Shown in pieces: positions 22,335 through 33,466 of a DNA stretch of 64,000 nucleotides. The DNA comes from Lyophyllum atratum (taxonomy: Eukaryota > Basidiomycota > Agaricomycetes > Agaricales > Lyophyllaceae). Where the stretch lies: positions 2,418,001 through 2,482,000 of the forward strand of contig JACGCN010000005.1 in the NCBI GenBank assembly GCA_014905825.1, given 5' to 3'. A program made the translations under genes and the position numbers. The notes under the pieces were generated by a model, which saw only the letters and a program-made list of their open reading frames with translations, had not been told where the DNA came from and did not search any database. The stretch's first letter is position 1. Each line of letters starts with the position of its first letter.

Positions 22335-23918
22335 TTACACATTTGCCGCTCCTTGAGGGATCGCGGGTGGGCACTCAGGGAAGAGGTTATGGATAGCGTT
22401 GAGCAGGAAATCAACATTCTTCTTGAGGACTCCTGTGGTGTTCAGAAGGACGGCGGGAACACTTTCAGCAGCCAAGCTGATGTAGAGCGCACAGTCCTGA
22501 ATCCGAATGTAAATACAAAAGGATCGCGAGATGTCTCTGAACTCACGGGAATATCGGTATCGGGGATGTAGGTTCCATTCGGGGCATTCGCGCCAGGTGG
22601 AACAGGCTTCAGGTTGATGATATCGTCCGCGACTTGACCAATCAATCCTATAGTTCCTGCACCTGAACGACGGTGCCAATTTTCAGGAAATCGTTGGTCA
22701 CGGAAGAAGGAAGTCATGGTCGGAACACTGAGAACCCCATCCGTGCCTGTTCATCGTCGTGAGTGACAGAATCTCATCGAGACTTGAAATCCTCACCGTT
22801 CGCGAAGAAGTTCAAGGTGAAAGAAGATTCGCCGTAGCTCAGCACTAGTCGTCCAGTATGGTATTCGAGCTGATCCGGTTTGTCAGAGTTTTAATGGAAT
22901 GAGTGAAGATTGGGTAGTGTTACCTTCTGGTCGGCGGCCTGGTCATCTACAAATCTTTGGAACTTAAATTCTGCCATGACGCGTTCATTGACGACGCTTT
23001 TGGGACCTGTGACCTCGGAATCATTGCCAAACTGGGCGACTTGAGATAGGAGCTGAGATAGAGGTAAAGCATTAGTTAGTGGATACGACATGTGCACTGC
23101 AAATATCCTCACTTTGGCGTATAAATCAGCTTGGAAATTTCTATTATCACCAATATTCGCGTCTTGTCGGGTCATGGACACGTCGCCTAAAAGCCGAGTG
23201 AGAATGATCGATCTGGAATGGCATGAATTTGGTACGGACCTTCAAAGCGCCCGTGTGCGGCGAGACCTCGAGTAATTGGACCATCAATCTTGCCAGGGAG
23301 CGGTGGAATAAGCGGCGTGTCTAATCCAATCGAAATTTTATCGAGGAAAGGATTTCCACGGGCCAGCTAAGGTGTTGATGATTAACTTTTGCTTCAAAAA
23401 CAGGAGAGGATTACTTACCATGCCAAACGCGGCCAACCCAGAGGCAAGGTCATAGTCCATATTTAATCCATGAGTAGTAGCATTGATGATTTGCTCAAAC
23501 GACGCTATCCCACTAATCGACGTCATCAATGGGCAATCTTGTGAAATTATCGATGTTACCGACTTTCTTGGAAGATATCCATGATTGGCCAGAGTATTCA
23601 ACGCAGCTAGATCTAATATTTGATGCCTGTCCGCCCTTTATGTTCAAGATCACTCACGGCATGGTCCGCGAAGATCACCTCGGCGAGGGGCAATGAAGGG
23701 ATGTCCAGGTTCTGAGGTTTTTTTGGTGGTGAGATCATGGCTGCGAAGCCGGGTAAAATGACATGATTCATACCTGGGATCTGCAGAGAGTCGGTATTAG
23801 TCGGTCTCGGAGGAGCGATGATGAGTACGCCTCTGTCATGGCGAGACTCCAAGTGGGGAAACGCGAATGCTGATAGAGAAACAGCGAAGATGACTAGTGT
23901 GGAAGGCACTCGAACCAT
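22335..23918 (-). CDS. Unspecific peroxygenase / heme-thiolate (chloroperoxidase-like) peroxidase, long type
   Basis: Secreted heme-thiolate peroxidase that uses H2O2 to oxygenate or halogenate organic substrates. Nine exons: 23918-23774, 23711-23658, 23606-23419, 23366-23240, 23186-23113, 23052-22924, 22869-22797, 22746-22547, 22496-22335; introns 50-62 bp; 383 aa, the long (group II) size class. Signal peptide MVRVPSTLVIFAVSLSAFAF. The heme motif GDLRGPCPALNTLANHGYLP is rebuilt across the second intron, with Cys66 as the axial thiolate. The EGD motif (residues 171-173) followed by SMTRQD and GDN is present. Cysteines in DCALY and FPECPP near the C-terminus fit the intramolecular disulfide of long enzymes. 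The donor after exon 4 (GTCCGT) is unusual. High confidence. Confidence 0.9.
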
Positions 23919-24403
23919 GTCAGTTAGAGGCCAGGAGTGATGAAAAGATAGTTGAGCTATTGAGCAAAGGCTACCTATATAGCGTTTCTTTCCGCAGTAT
24001 GTTTGCATGGACGTTCGGCGTCGATGAGCCGTTCAGGGATAGCAACTTCAAGTCGGGCCATCTGCGCAGTTCGGCAACAGGAAGGAGCACATAAGCCTGC
24101 TGCGTGATCTTCATCGAATGCAAAGTCCACTGTGCTTTTGGCTGGATGGGGTCGGTTTCGGCTAAAAACATGTTGGTAGCAGGTGGCTATGCCCGGAGGA
24201 TCACCGCAACACCCATCCCGGGCCCCGCCAATTTGCCCGCCTATGGGGAATTGTCAGGAGCGTTACGTCTGGGAGCAAGGATCGATTAATGGCTTGGCAT
24301 GACATTGTAGGTATCGGCGCTGTTCGTACAGCGACAGATGAGTAACACGAGGGGCTGTTAGTAATAGTGGTTGGTTAATGGTTGTCATTGTTGATTGCAA
24401 CCA
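23919..24403. other. Upstream region of the peroxygenase, left flank of the mobile element
   Basis: No gene seen. It ends at the candidate target-site duplication CCAAGCA (24404-24410). Confidence 0.5.
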
Positions 24404-24410
24404 CCAAGCA

Positions 24411-24517
24411 TTGATAGTGTTGCCGCGAAGTGAATTGAACTGAATCGAAGTGACAGTTCGTATCCAGTTCCTTAAAACGAAGTGGAACGAAGTGAACTGG
24501 CGAGGCCTCGCGAAGTG
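24411..24517 (+). repeat. Left terminal inverted repeat and subterminal CGAAGTG array
   Basis: TAGTGTTGCCG at 24415-24425, then five direct copies of CGAAGTG at 24426, 24446, 24478, 24488 and 24511. Such subterminal arrays are typical transposase-binding regions of TIR elements. Confidence 0.8.
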
Positions 24518-24848
24518 GCAGACAAATAAGGCTCAATAGCATCAATAGCCAGATGGAGGAATTTCGAGCGCGAGAAATTGGTCTTGCGAGTCTGTCCCGT
24601 GCGCGTCTTAGTCTCCGGTAGCTGACCTTATAACAGATGATAGTCGATCTGTTTATATAAGGTCTGCACTTCTTGATGGGCAATTTGGCTGACGGGTCGA
24701 TTCGGCGTTAAGGACGGGCTTAATCCACAGTTTTTGTTGCACGTGCGATGAAGTAGATTATCTGAGGCTGATAAGATAACTCAACGAGGAAGACATCATC
24801 ATCGGCTTAGACGACATTCAGCTATAGACTCCCTGAAAAGCACTCAAA

Positions 24849-27838
24849 ATGAACCAGAATTCTCTGTCGACTCCGCTCTCCACACCCAGAAGAGTCACGA
24901 ATTCCCAATTGCAGACACCAACACCCGGATCTCAGACCACTGGCAGAAGAACACCTCGGAGGCCCGCTTTGAAGGATGGTGACAAGGTTGAGGTCATTCT
25001 CACAGCCATTAAGGATGTTGGCTGGACAATTTCGAAGTTTCTCGATGTCCTCTTTGAACACGAGGATCTCAAATTTGCCAAGCACAATGCCGCGGATGAT
25101 CCCAGCCTGAAATCGCAGCACCGAAACATGGTCCAGGCATTTCTTAATGGAACCGCAAAGCCCCACGCAGGTTACATTCTTGACCGAATCTATCAATACG
25201 CGGGGAACTTGGCCTACCGAAGTAATGATGCCACTTTCTCGGCCCAGCTCTATGTACCAGGACGCTCTTTCAAGACTGTTGAACATGCCAGGCCTTCACT
25301 TGTTGCGTGGGCAGTCTCTTTGGTCTCGGAACTGGTTCGCGCAGAGGCAGACAAAATGATACAGCCGGAAACTGGTCTTCACATGCGAGCCAAATCAAAA
25401 CGTCGCGAACATCAAGTGACATGGTCTGCTGTAGATGCTTTCAGTTTCCGAACACTTCAGAATGTGGCCGAGACGCACGCACCCATTTTCTGGACCGTTA
25501 CATCTTCATATGCCAATTCAACCTTCATCCCAGGCGGGGAGCTGACCGCTATTCGGAAGCAACGTCCACAAAACTTAGTAAGAGAAGTATTCTCGGAAAC
25601 GTGAAGACCTGCCAAGACTGATCATAATTAGGTTACAACGAGCGCTGTGATGTCACTCACATTTTGCCGCTCGCAACTTGCCAGTCTATACCCCATGTGT
25701 CGAGGCATCTGGCACTTCGCGGCAAGGTCGCACCAGAATGTGTTCCGTGTCGAAAGTCGTATTGGGCATGCAGTTGCATACAAGACAGTATTTGACGCCT
25801 TGAAAACCATGGCCAATGATCAACTCCAGGTGTTGAAGGATACTCTTGACCCGGCATCTGGACGGCATGGGGTAATGGTCAGTGATAATGTCCAAGAGTA
25901 TGCCGTGCAACGTGATCACCGCATTGGTCGAGAAAATCGCATGATCAAGGGCATGGCAGCCACTGTCGTCCTGATGGAGGATGTCGTTCCGGGGGCATTT
26001 AATCTCAAGGAGTTGGTCCAGCGTCAGGCATTACAGGAGCGCAAGACCCTGACACGCGAGATGATTTTCAATGACATCGATTGGACACACCAGGAATCCG
26101 TTGCGACGCCCGATTTCTTGAGGACGTTGATACACTTTGTTCCTGTCCTATCAGACTATCGGGACCGTCTGAAAGCGCATTCAGATGAACAGCTCCGAAA
26201 ATTCCCCCTACCAAAAACACGACGTACCAAAATCTTTCCGCTGGGCACCAACAGCTTCGACGAACTGCATAGCCAAGAGATGAAGGAAGCCGTACTGGAT
26301 TTCGTCACACAGATGGGTGTCAATGCAGAGAACTTAAACGGAAGGTGTATTGTTGCTTTGGGAGACGGGAAGACCTTCGATCAGTTGATAAAAATAAGGA
26401 AACTTATGGTCGCGGAAGAAGGAGATTTCGAGTCATTCCGATGGATGATACCGCTCCTTGAACTGTGGCATACCAAATGGACAGACTTGAGCAGGACTGT
26501 TCGGGGGCACTGGGGAGAGGGGCATTCAGACGATCCATCGACGTTGGCATGCTGGGCAAAAGTGGCTTCCTGTCCTACACCGAGTAACCTTCGAAAAGTC
26601 GAGTTTTTCGATGGCGCACATCTTGTCAATCTCGCTCTCGATGCAAATATCCTGAGCTGCTGGGAGTAAGTGTCATTCAATATAGCGGATTCGAGACATT
26701 GAGACACATCCAGGTTACACTATGGGACTTCAGATCTCACCGCCTTCTTCGAGGAGAAGCAGAGTTTGAACACATTGCCAGAATTTGAAGAACTCATTCA
26801 GACTGCCAGAAAACTTGCTCGCCGCCATGCAACTACCAAGGCTGTCCGTTCAGCTCATAATCCCAGCAAGAAGAACCCAGATCAGGTCCCGAAAGGCTCA
26901 CCTTGGGTGCGCAAAAGGACAGTCTCGAGTACGGCAAAAGATACAGCGACTACCCCTTCAGAAAAAGGTAGTCCAGATTTGGTACCAGATATGTTTGACG
27001 AGAAGCATGCCTTGACATCCCCCGATGCTGATGTTACCTTGGCAAACGCAACACTCTTCATCCGTAATGCGATCTGGTGGCGTGAAATGTGTCGTGCAGT
27101 TGTGGAAGGTGATACAGGTCGAGTTTGGGAGATTCTAAAGGTAAATTCTCGTCAAAATGTTGGGAAGTTTCTGACTTTGTTCAACAGATTTGGATCTTCA
27201 CGTCTGCTGGCAGTGGTAACCCATATTACTCCCAGTACCTCCTTGAATTGTTCTGCAACCATGCATGGGAATGGGACGACCCAACAAGGCAGTCAATCAT
27301 GGCCAACTGGCTGGTCTCCTTGTATGAGCTCGGCCAGTTTTCCGAGATGGACTTGATGCAGGAGACACACAACCGTTTTCTCGAAGAGCACGCGCAGCAT
27401 AAAGGAAAGGAATTCGATGACCCGTTCTACCGAAAAGTTATCTCAATGAATGTTCATCACTTCGCGCGCCTGAAGGACGAGATGGAGGAGGCTGTCTTAT
27501 TAAAAATGCGCACCAAGAAGCATTCAGTAACTGATCTCGCGAATGAATTGAAGGCACTTCTCAAGCTTCTTCGGGAAGCTGAGGTACACCGATTCCGTGC
27601 TGGTCGAAACGAAGGCTTCATGGCATGGGACGACTTTGAACGAGGTTACGAAATACTTCTCGAAAAGATCAAAAGATTCATCGAAAAATCGACAGCATTC
27701 TCTGACATCCTGGGCGAACACGATACACTACATGAAATGCCGCCTATGGAAGGAGACCTGGATGCTCGACCATTACCTGCTCGACTGCATCTTGTTGATG
27801 ATGAGCTCTACATTGGGGGCGGATCTGCACGTAAGTAA
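24849..27838 (+). CDS. DUF6589-type protein, candidate transposase of the element
   Basis: Resembles the basidiomycete family annotated as DUF6589 (function undescribed). Four exons: 24849-25577, 25632-26665, 26714-27140, 27188-27838; introns 47-54 bp; 946 aa. Landmarks: Ser/Thr/Pro-rich N-terminus, VMVSDNVQEY (Asp about 328), ALGDGKTFDQ (Asp 488), LLELWHTKWTDLSRTVRGHW (Glu about 520), then a basic linker and a C-terminal helical region with YLLELFCNHAWEWDDPTRQ. The order Asp...GDG(K)...Glu within a conserved core is compatible with an RNase H-like DDE fold, which is my inference only. Position between inverted repeats supports a transposition role. An alternative last intron (GTAAGT at 27832 to TTCAG at 27902) would replace the final residues with a few others. 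Gene structure is confident, function is not. Confidence 0.82.
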
Positions 27839-30175
27839 ATAATTATAGTCAACATAGCACCTCACTGACCATGTTTGTCGTTGCCGTTTGGACCTTCGTT
27901 CAGCCACTGATATGCCGTGATCATCCTGTATCGAAGGAGTGGGGAGTTTGAGAGCGCTGAGAGGCGGCGGCTCCCAGTTTGACGATGAAAATGGCTGCCC
28001 ATTGGCATCGTAAGACTCTTGAACAGTGGTCGACCGTTGTGATGAATGTAGCGCGGGTCGTGGTGGCAGTCGGATGACGAGGGTAGGATGCTTCTTTGCT
28101 GGGACTTGGACAGACGGGCCTGACGGGAGGTTCTCCTTGTCGATGATTTTGTTGGCTTTCTTTTCTATAGATATAAATTGCATCCATGTTGTTCAGGCAG
28201 TCACATCGAGATTGTGAGTGGACTGGTACCGCACCTTTATTTGCAGCTCTGGTTGCGGCTGCACGGAGGACCTGGCCCTCCTTCGCTTGTAGACGGTGAG
28301 CGTCGTACTGAGCATTGAGCCCTTCCAGCAACAGGAACAAGGCATGTCCGTCATCTTTCAAATAATGCCATCCACTCAACAAGGACTCCACCATCTCCTT
28401 GGCTCGCAGGAGATGTATATTGTCGAGCACAAGATCGAGGTCCACCCCAGACCAGAAATCCGAAACCGGGGCATAGCGCGAACGTGCGGTGGCTTTGACA
28501 AGCGCCCGAGCTTCTGCAAAGTAGGTGAGCATCTGTTGCGCATGGATGCGATATTTCTTCGTAAGGCGGACAGGCGGCGAGACACTGGAAAGACGAGATT
28601 TAGGTGCATTGTCAACAGGGATACTTGATGGATCAACGGGTAGAACAAAGCCAGGAGGCATTTGGGCAGGCGACGGTGCGTTCTCTGCGTTCCAGAAGGG
28701 TCTACAAGAGCTGCAGGGTAGCCGTCGCTGTGCCGCTTCACACGGTAGACGTTCCTGATTACCGGGATTCCCAAGAAGCACGTTGAGCTTCACGTTGATG
28801 CACTCTCCCTGCAAGTGCGCTGCCACGACTTCCTTCACCTTTTCATCCACCACACGCTTGGTCTTCCCATTCTTAGTCCCACTATCACCTGCTCCTTCTC
28901 TATCATCATCACGGTCGATGTTTCCTTGCACCAATGCAACAACAGCGGGCTCGATGTAGGTCCACCCTCGGGCTTCCATCTCCAGATCCCTTCCCGCGCG
29001 GCCATTCTGCTGGACCAATGCTTCGACAGTGTCCGGCACCCCGAGGTTAATCGAGTCGCTGATAATGTGAATGTTCATACCAAGGCCAAACGCGACACTA
29101 GCAACAATGACCCGGGTATCAGGATCATTTTGGAAAAGGTCGAGGGTACGTCTATTGTAGGTGGGCGACGTGAGTGAGTTCCACAGTCTGACGTGGTCAA
29201 GGCGTTTTTGTCCAGGTTCGTGTTGATTCCATCCGTACAATGCGACCCGAAGCTCGAGATCGAGAGACGCACAGTACACGACAGCTTTTATACCCGGTGT
29301 TTTGAACACCCACTGTATGTCAGGGAATGTCCAGCCTGTGAGTCCACTCCGTAGCTCTGCAAGCACTGTCCGAACATTTGGACGTTCTGATGATAGCCGT
29401 ATACAGTGGAACCGGCCAGGCTTGAATTCGAGGGATGCACATAGCGCGTTATAGTCTTTTCCGGGACTAAGGGTTGCGGTAACTGCTACCACAACACAGT
29501 GGGAGGGTAGGCGACGCGAGAGTTGACTGATTTGCTTGTATGCAGGACGAAATTCCCTACCCCACGGATTGAGCACATGCGCTTCGTCAATACCGAGTAG
29601 GACAACATTTTTTCGGAAGCCTTCATCACGGAGAACACCATCCAGTTCCGAGGTAAGAAGTCTTTCAGGTGAAATCAACACTATTGGCCATTTGCACTCC
29701 TGAATTTCTGTATACAGGTTTCGTTCGTGTGTACTGGCTTCAAGAACCGTCTCCGCATTGACAGCAACCGCCTTCAGGTTAAATTCGGTATTGATCTCGC
29801 GAGCCTAACAGATGAAGGTATGTCTTCGTGCCATAAATGATCGTAGGTAAAACTTACGTGGTTATTTCCCAGTTCGACGAGAGGTGTGATGATAATTCCG
29901 ACTGGATGTGCAGGAGTCTTCGGGATTATGCCTAGAGGATGCTGAAGTAGGTATTGCAGAATGCGAATTGGTCCCCAGAATGCTGCCGTTTTCCCGCCTC
30001 CCGTCTGCGCAACGAGAAGGACTGGGATTTTGTCGAGTATATGAGCCCAGACATCGATTTGAAAGTCGCGAGGTCCACTTCTCCATTGAGGAACAAGTTC
30101 TTCCATGATGCCACGTAGCCGAACGCGTCCTTCGAAGGAGCACCATTTGTATTCGATGGGCTCCTCTTGGGACAT
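27773..30175 (-). CDS. RecQ-like DEAH-box helicase of the mobile element
   Basis: Superfamily 2 helicase of RecQ type. Three exons: 30175-29858, 29804-28235, 28164-27773 (introns 53 and 70 bp), giving 759 aa. Motif I AQTGGGKT (56-63), motif II IDEAH (178-182), motif III TATL (about 215-218), motif V VASVAFGLGMNIH and motif VI QQNGRAGRD (371-379) are all present, so ATPase residues look intact. A conserved C-terminal region (KYRIHAQQMLTYFAEARALV) and a basic Pro-rich tail (KKANKIIDKENLPSG) follow. The ATG at 30175 precedes the motifs. It converges with the DUF6589 gene, the two coding ends overlapping by 66 bp if no further intron exists. Its position inside the element suggests it assists transposition or replication of the element. 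Confidence 0.85.
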
Positions 30176-31014
30176 CTGACGCGACGCGAACTGTCTTCTC
30201 AAGTGCTCGGCTCTGTGATATCTAGCCGCTCGACATGTCTCAGAAAACGTGATCTTAAGTTGGCTTATGTTATACGCCGAAATGCCCGAATCGACCCGTC
30301 AGCCAAATTGGCGATCAAGAACACAAGACTATGCGCGTCTATCGCTTTATACCTCATTTCAACGCTAAATGGAAGTTAAAATAAGAGTAATATAATGTCG
30401 ATATATCCTAGGCCTATCCTGAGGCTTTTTTCATCGAGAGAAGGTCGTCATGCTAGAAGGTCGTCATGCTCCCAGCGAGTCCCCAAACTTCAACTGCTAA
30501 GTAGCTCCTCGACGCGGGCCTGCGGCCCAGAGATGACTAGTCATGACGACACTTTCGGAGTGTAGAACGCTCAGATTTCTTACGGACAGCTCGATGTGAT
30601 CTGGGAGGAACGTCCATCATGCTCTTCCTGCAGCAAATGGGCAGCAGCGCGGCTGTCATTCCTAAATGATCAGCTTCAGACTTGAATCAGACAAATATGC
30701 CGGATGAATGAGTAATAACCATTTGAGCTTGAAGCCATCTCAGGGGGTCTATGTCGCGCAAACCGTCGCCACGAAGCTTGCCGTTTTCCAGAGCTTAGGT
30801 GCCGAGATTGACCCAGTTTGACAATCAATAGAAACAGAAAGAAAGCCGCAGAGTCAGGTAAAGTCAGGTTATTGCTATTTGACCTCCTAGGCTGAGGATG
30901 GGACTGGCGACTCGTGAAACACTAAAGAGCAGGTGTAGAGATGCGCCGATAAGCAGCGCGATCGCTTATCATAGGATTTATCATCATTTGATCAGTTTGT
31001 TCCCAGTTCGTGGA
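30176..31014. other. Non-coding right arm of the element
   Basis: Upstream region of the helicase gene within the element. It contains AGAAGGTCGTCATGCT twice in tandem near 30440-30472. No coding sequence recognised. Confidence 0.5.
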
Positions 31015-31117
31015 CTTACTTCGATGTCACTTCGTCAAAACAAACTGCAACGAAGTGGCATCATTTCGAACTGAAGCGAATTAACTTCGAATTCAGTTCA
31101 CTTCGGCGGCAACACTA
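31015..31117 (-). repeat. Right terminal inverted repeat and subterminal CGAAGTG copies
   Basis: CACTTCG at 31028-31034 and 31099-31105 plus CGAAGTG at 31051-31057. The end CGGCGGCAACACTA is the complement of the left terminus with one extra base. Confidence 0.78.
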
Positions 31118-31209
31118 CCAAGCAACCGCCCTTTCGAATCTCGATCGGCAATTTCCGTTGCTTCGGACAGAAGGTTTTGACAAATATGGGGCAAAAGGCC
31201 ACCTCCGAT

Positions 31210-31761
31210 CAAGGGTATACCGGATTTAAACTCCGACACCCCGGCCTGGTAGGTTAGTCCAAGCCTCGGGCTTGAAAAAAAAAAGTGGAGGTCACCAAAA
31301 AACCCTCAAATTTGGGTGACCAGTGACCATATATGGTACATTGACAGCTTATGACACTGAAAATGATTTGAATTCGAGGGAAAATGGTATCAAATGCCGA
31401 AAACTAGATGTCTAGAGATTCTAGCAGTCCAATTATGCTATAGCACCGAACCTCTAACGGTAAGTTGACCAGCAGTGTCAAGTGGGTAATCCTCCGAAGA
31501 GTTGAAGGACACATGTTGTAAGTCATTATTTTTAACTTAGGACACAAAAAATCGCCTTCTGTGTATCCTAATATCTTGAACCCACTGCTCATTGCCGGAG
31601 ACCGCAATTGCGCAGAGCTTGATCAATTGATCGCCGGCAATCAGCGATCAAATTACTATATATGGGCATGTGCCTGATTACGTAGTTGGTTAGTCCACCG
31701 TTCAAGGTCGAAAAAATAATTCCGACCCCGGGTCATATTTTCAGAAGCCGGTATACCCTTG
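31210..31761. mobile_element. 552-bp hAT-like MITE with perfect 8-bp target-site duplication
   Basis: Terminal inverted repeats CAAGGGTATACCGG (31210-31223) and CCGGTATACCCTTG (31748-31761). The 8-bp duplication CCTCCGAT directly abuts both ends (31202-31209, 31762-31769). An 8-bp duplication and a CAAGG terminus fit hAT superfamily non-autonomous elements. The interior is AT-rich with no transposase; the short open frame at 31404-31607 has no motif. Confidence 0.85.
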
Positions 31762-31769
31762 CCTCCGAT

Positions 31770-32153
31770 ACGGCCTCCCTGCGGCCTCCTCATTGTCTCG
31801 TGCTATTCATTCTTATGAATTAAAGATTCTTATGCATCGGAATCCTAACGCGATGGTCATTCCTATGTACGAGTAACCGAACTTGAGCTGTTTGCGAAAC
31901 CATCGAATTACCTAGGCCTGACAAAGACTCATCAGACAAAGGGTAGACGACAATGCTAAGCCTCTAATCCTTTCTTTACTGGTGCATGCAACCCAACGGT
32001 TTGCCCTTGTCCTTTCAGTTAAAACCGTCAACAAAGCCTCTCCTTTGTCGGCAGTGAAGACGATGGTGCTCTTTAACCCATAAAATGACAGCGCGTTAAC
32101 CTTCTCTCTGGTAGCGTCTCCCAATCTCCTCGATCCGCGTTCAAATTTCTAGA
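31770..32153. other. Upstream region of the 32154 gene
   Basis: Nothing coding seen. The MITE therefore sits about 390 bp upstream of a start codon and could contribute promoter sequence. Confidence 0.45.
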
Positions 32154-33256
32154 ATGGACTCCCACACCTCAGTACAAACCATCGTGCCTCCTGTGCGGAT
32201 GGCTTCCTCGGACCATCACGACGTGAAGCTCAATCTAGCCCATAGACTCCCCGAGAACCCAATCCTCGACGACATTCACCCACTGGTTAGCCAAGATCCC
32301 AAACTTTCCATCAAAAGGTTCGCCTTTTACGCTATTTGTATGTTCTGGTGCAGTGACTGAAAGTTTTTTTCAGCCTGGTCGATGTGGCGAACGTGGTTGC
32401 CACAACGTCTCGCGTCCCAAGCGATAATATCCCCACCTCCTCGGGTCGTATTTCCATCAATCCCAGTGCCAAACTGCAGGAAATTATCGACACTTCGCTG
32501 CCCACCACCAAGGTCAGCAACGAGGCTGACGTCCTTCCCTCATCCATTACATCCCCGAATTTATTATCTCCGCCCACCTTCGAGAGGAATGCCGTTGGGG
32601 ATATAGTCTGCGACACGCTCTCCATTCTCAATACATCTGCGGATGTTGCAGGGTGTGGTTCACCCGTCAACTCCACCACCACTTCCTTTCCGAGAACAAT
32701 CGATGATTCTGTTCTCGTCAAGCCAATTACCACCACTTCCTTTCCGAGAACAATCGATGATTCTGTTCTCGTCAAGCCAATTACCACCACTTCCTTTCCG
32801 AGAACAATCGATGATTCTGTTCTCGTCAAGCCAATTATCTCGCCAACCAACGTCGCCCATGATAGCGCTGATTATGGGGCAGCTATTGGTGTTGACCGAG
32901 CAAAGGACAAACTGATTGTCCCGGTACCCGTCATCCAAGAATTCTCTTGCTTTGAAGCTGGTGATTCAGAACCAGCCGATACGCATGAGGACGATCGGAA
33001 GGACAATGTAAACGTCGCTGTCGATGCTGCGCCCATTGTTTTCGAACTCGCGCCTGTCACCGATTGTCCTGCCGCCATCATAGTCGATCCTCCTTTGGTG
33101 GTCATCCCAAGCGACATTGATACATCGGACGCCGAGTGTGGCCCATTGTCTCATTTCAAGATCCTGATATTCGCCATGACCTCCTTCTTCTGGTTGACCA
33201 TCTTCAGTCTCCTCATGATAGGCAATGGATCGCGTAGACTCTTGAAGAAGGCGTAG
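32154..33256 (+). CDS. Tail-anchored low-complexity protein with three identical 18-residue repeats
   Basis: Function unknown. ATG at 32154; best model is two exons, 32154-32317 and 32374-33256, joined by a 56-bp intron with a weak GTTCGC donor and TTTTTTTCAG acceptor, giving 348 aa in one frame. A better donor (GTATGT at 32338) would put exon 2 out of frame, so either the weak donor is used or the T7 run is miscounted. Ser/Thr-rich middle with TTSFPRTIDDSVLVKPIT repeated three times. One C-terminal membrane segment (ILIFAMTSFFWLTIFSLLMI) is followed by a short basic tail SRRLLKKA. The layout (disordered repeats plus tail anchor) matches the genes at 3258-4905 and 36451-37568, though without clear sequence identity. 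Confidence 0.65.
32675..32836 (+). repeat. Coding minisatellite, 54 bp x 3, apparently identical copies
   Basis: Unit contains CGAGAACAATCGATGATTCT; copies are exactly 54 bp apart (for example CGAGAACAAT at 32691, 32745 and 32799). The identity points to very recent expansion. Confidence 0.9.
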
Positions 33257-33466
33257 TTTCAGAAGGTCCACGACCAACGGTCTTTTCCAAGGTCTCTCCC
33301 TAGATATACATATCAATACCTGCCACTATACTAAGTCTTGTTAGTTACAATCCTCCGACCACGTTCGTCCAAAATTATATATTTCACTATCACAACCTCC
33401 AAATAATGATATATCAGTCGTCGCTTGGGACTGCATCATATCGCACAGGCATACAATACTAGGTTT

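Larger units (their letters stand above)
24411..31117. mobile_element. 6.7-kb TIR DNA element carrying DUF6589-type and RecQ-like helicase genes
   Basis: Matching inverted ends: 24415-24433 reads TAGTGTTGCCGCGAAGTGAA and the right end 31097-31117, reverse-complemented, reads TAGTGTTGCCGCCGAAGTGA. Both ends are packed with CGAAGTG repeats. Two convergent genes lie inside and no other gene intrudes. CCAAGCA flanks both sides (24404-24410 and 31118-31124), directly adjoining the right end and four bases (TTGA) outside the inverted repeat on the left, so the exact boundary is uncertain. Both genes have intact, spliceable frames, so the copy may be autonomous or recently active. I do not recognise the element as a classical superfamily; an empty site would fix the ends. 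Confidence 0.75.

Noticed and set aside
23613..24008. 131-codon minus-strand frame as a single exon of the peroxygenase
   Set aside because: Its downstream half is out of frame with the family; splicing at 23773/23712 restores the conserved GDLRGPCP motif instead.
33305..33425. Possible inverted repeats around the AT-rich stretch downstream of the 32154 gene
   Set aside because: No matching ends or target duplication found.
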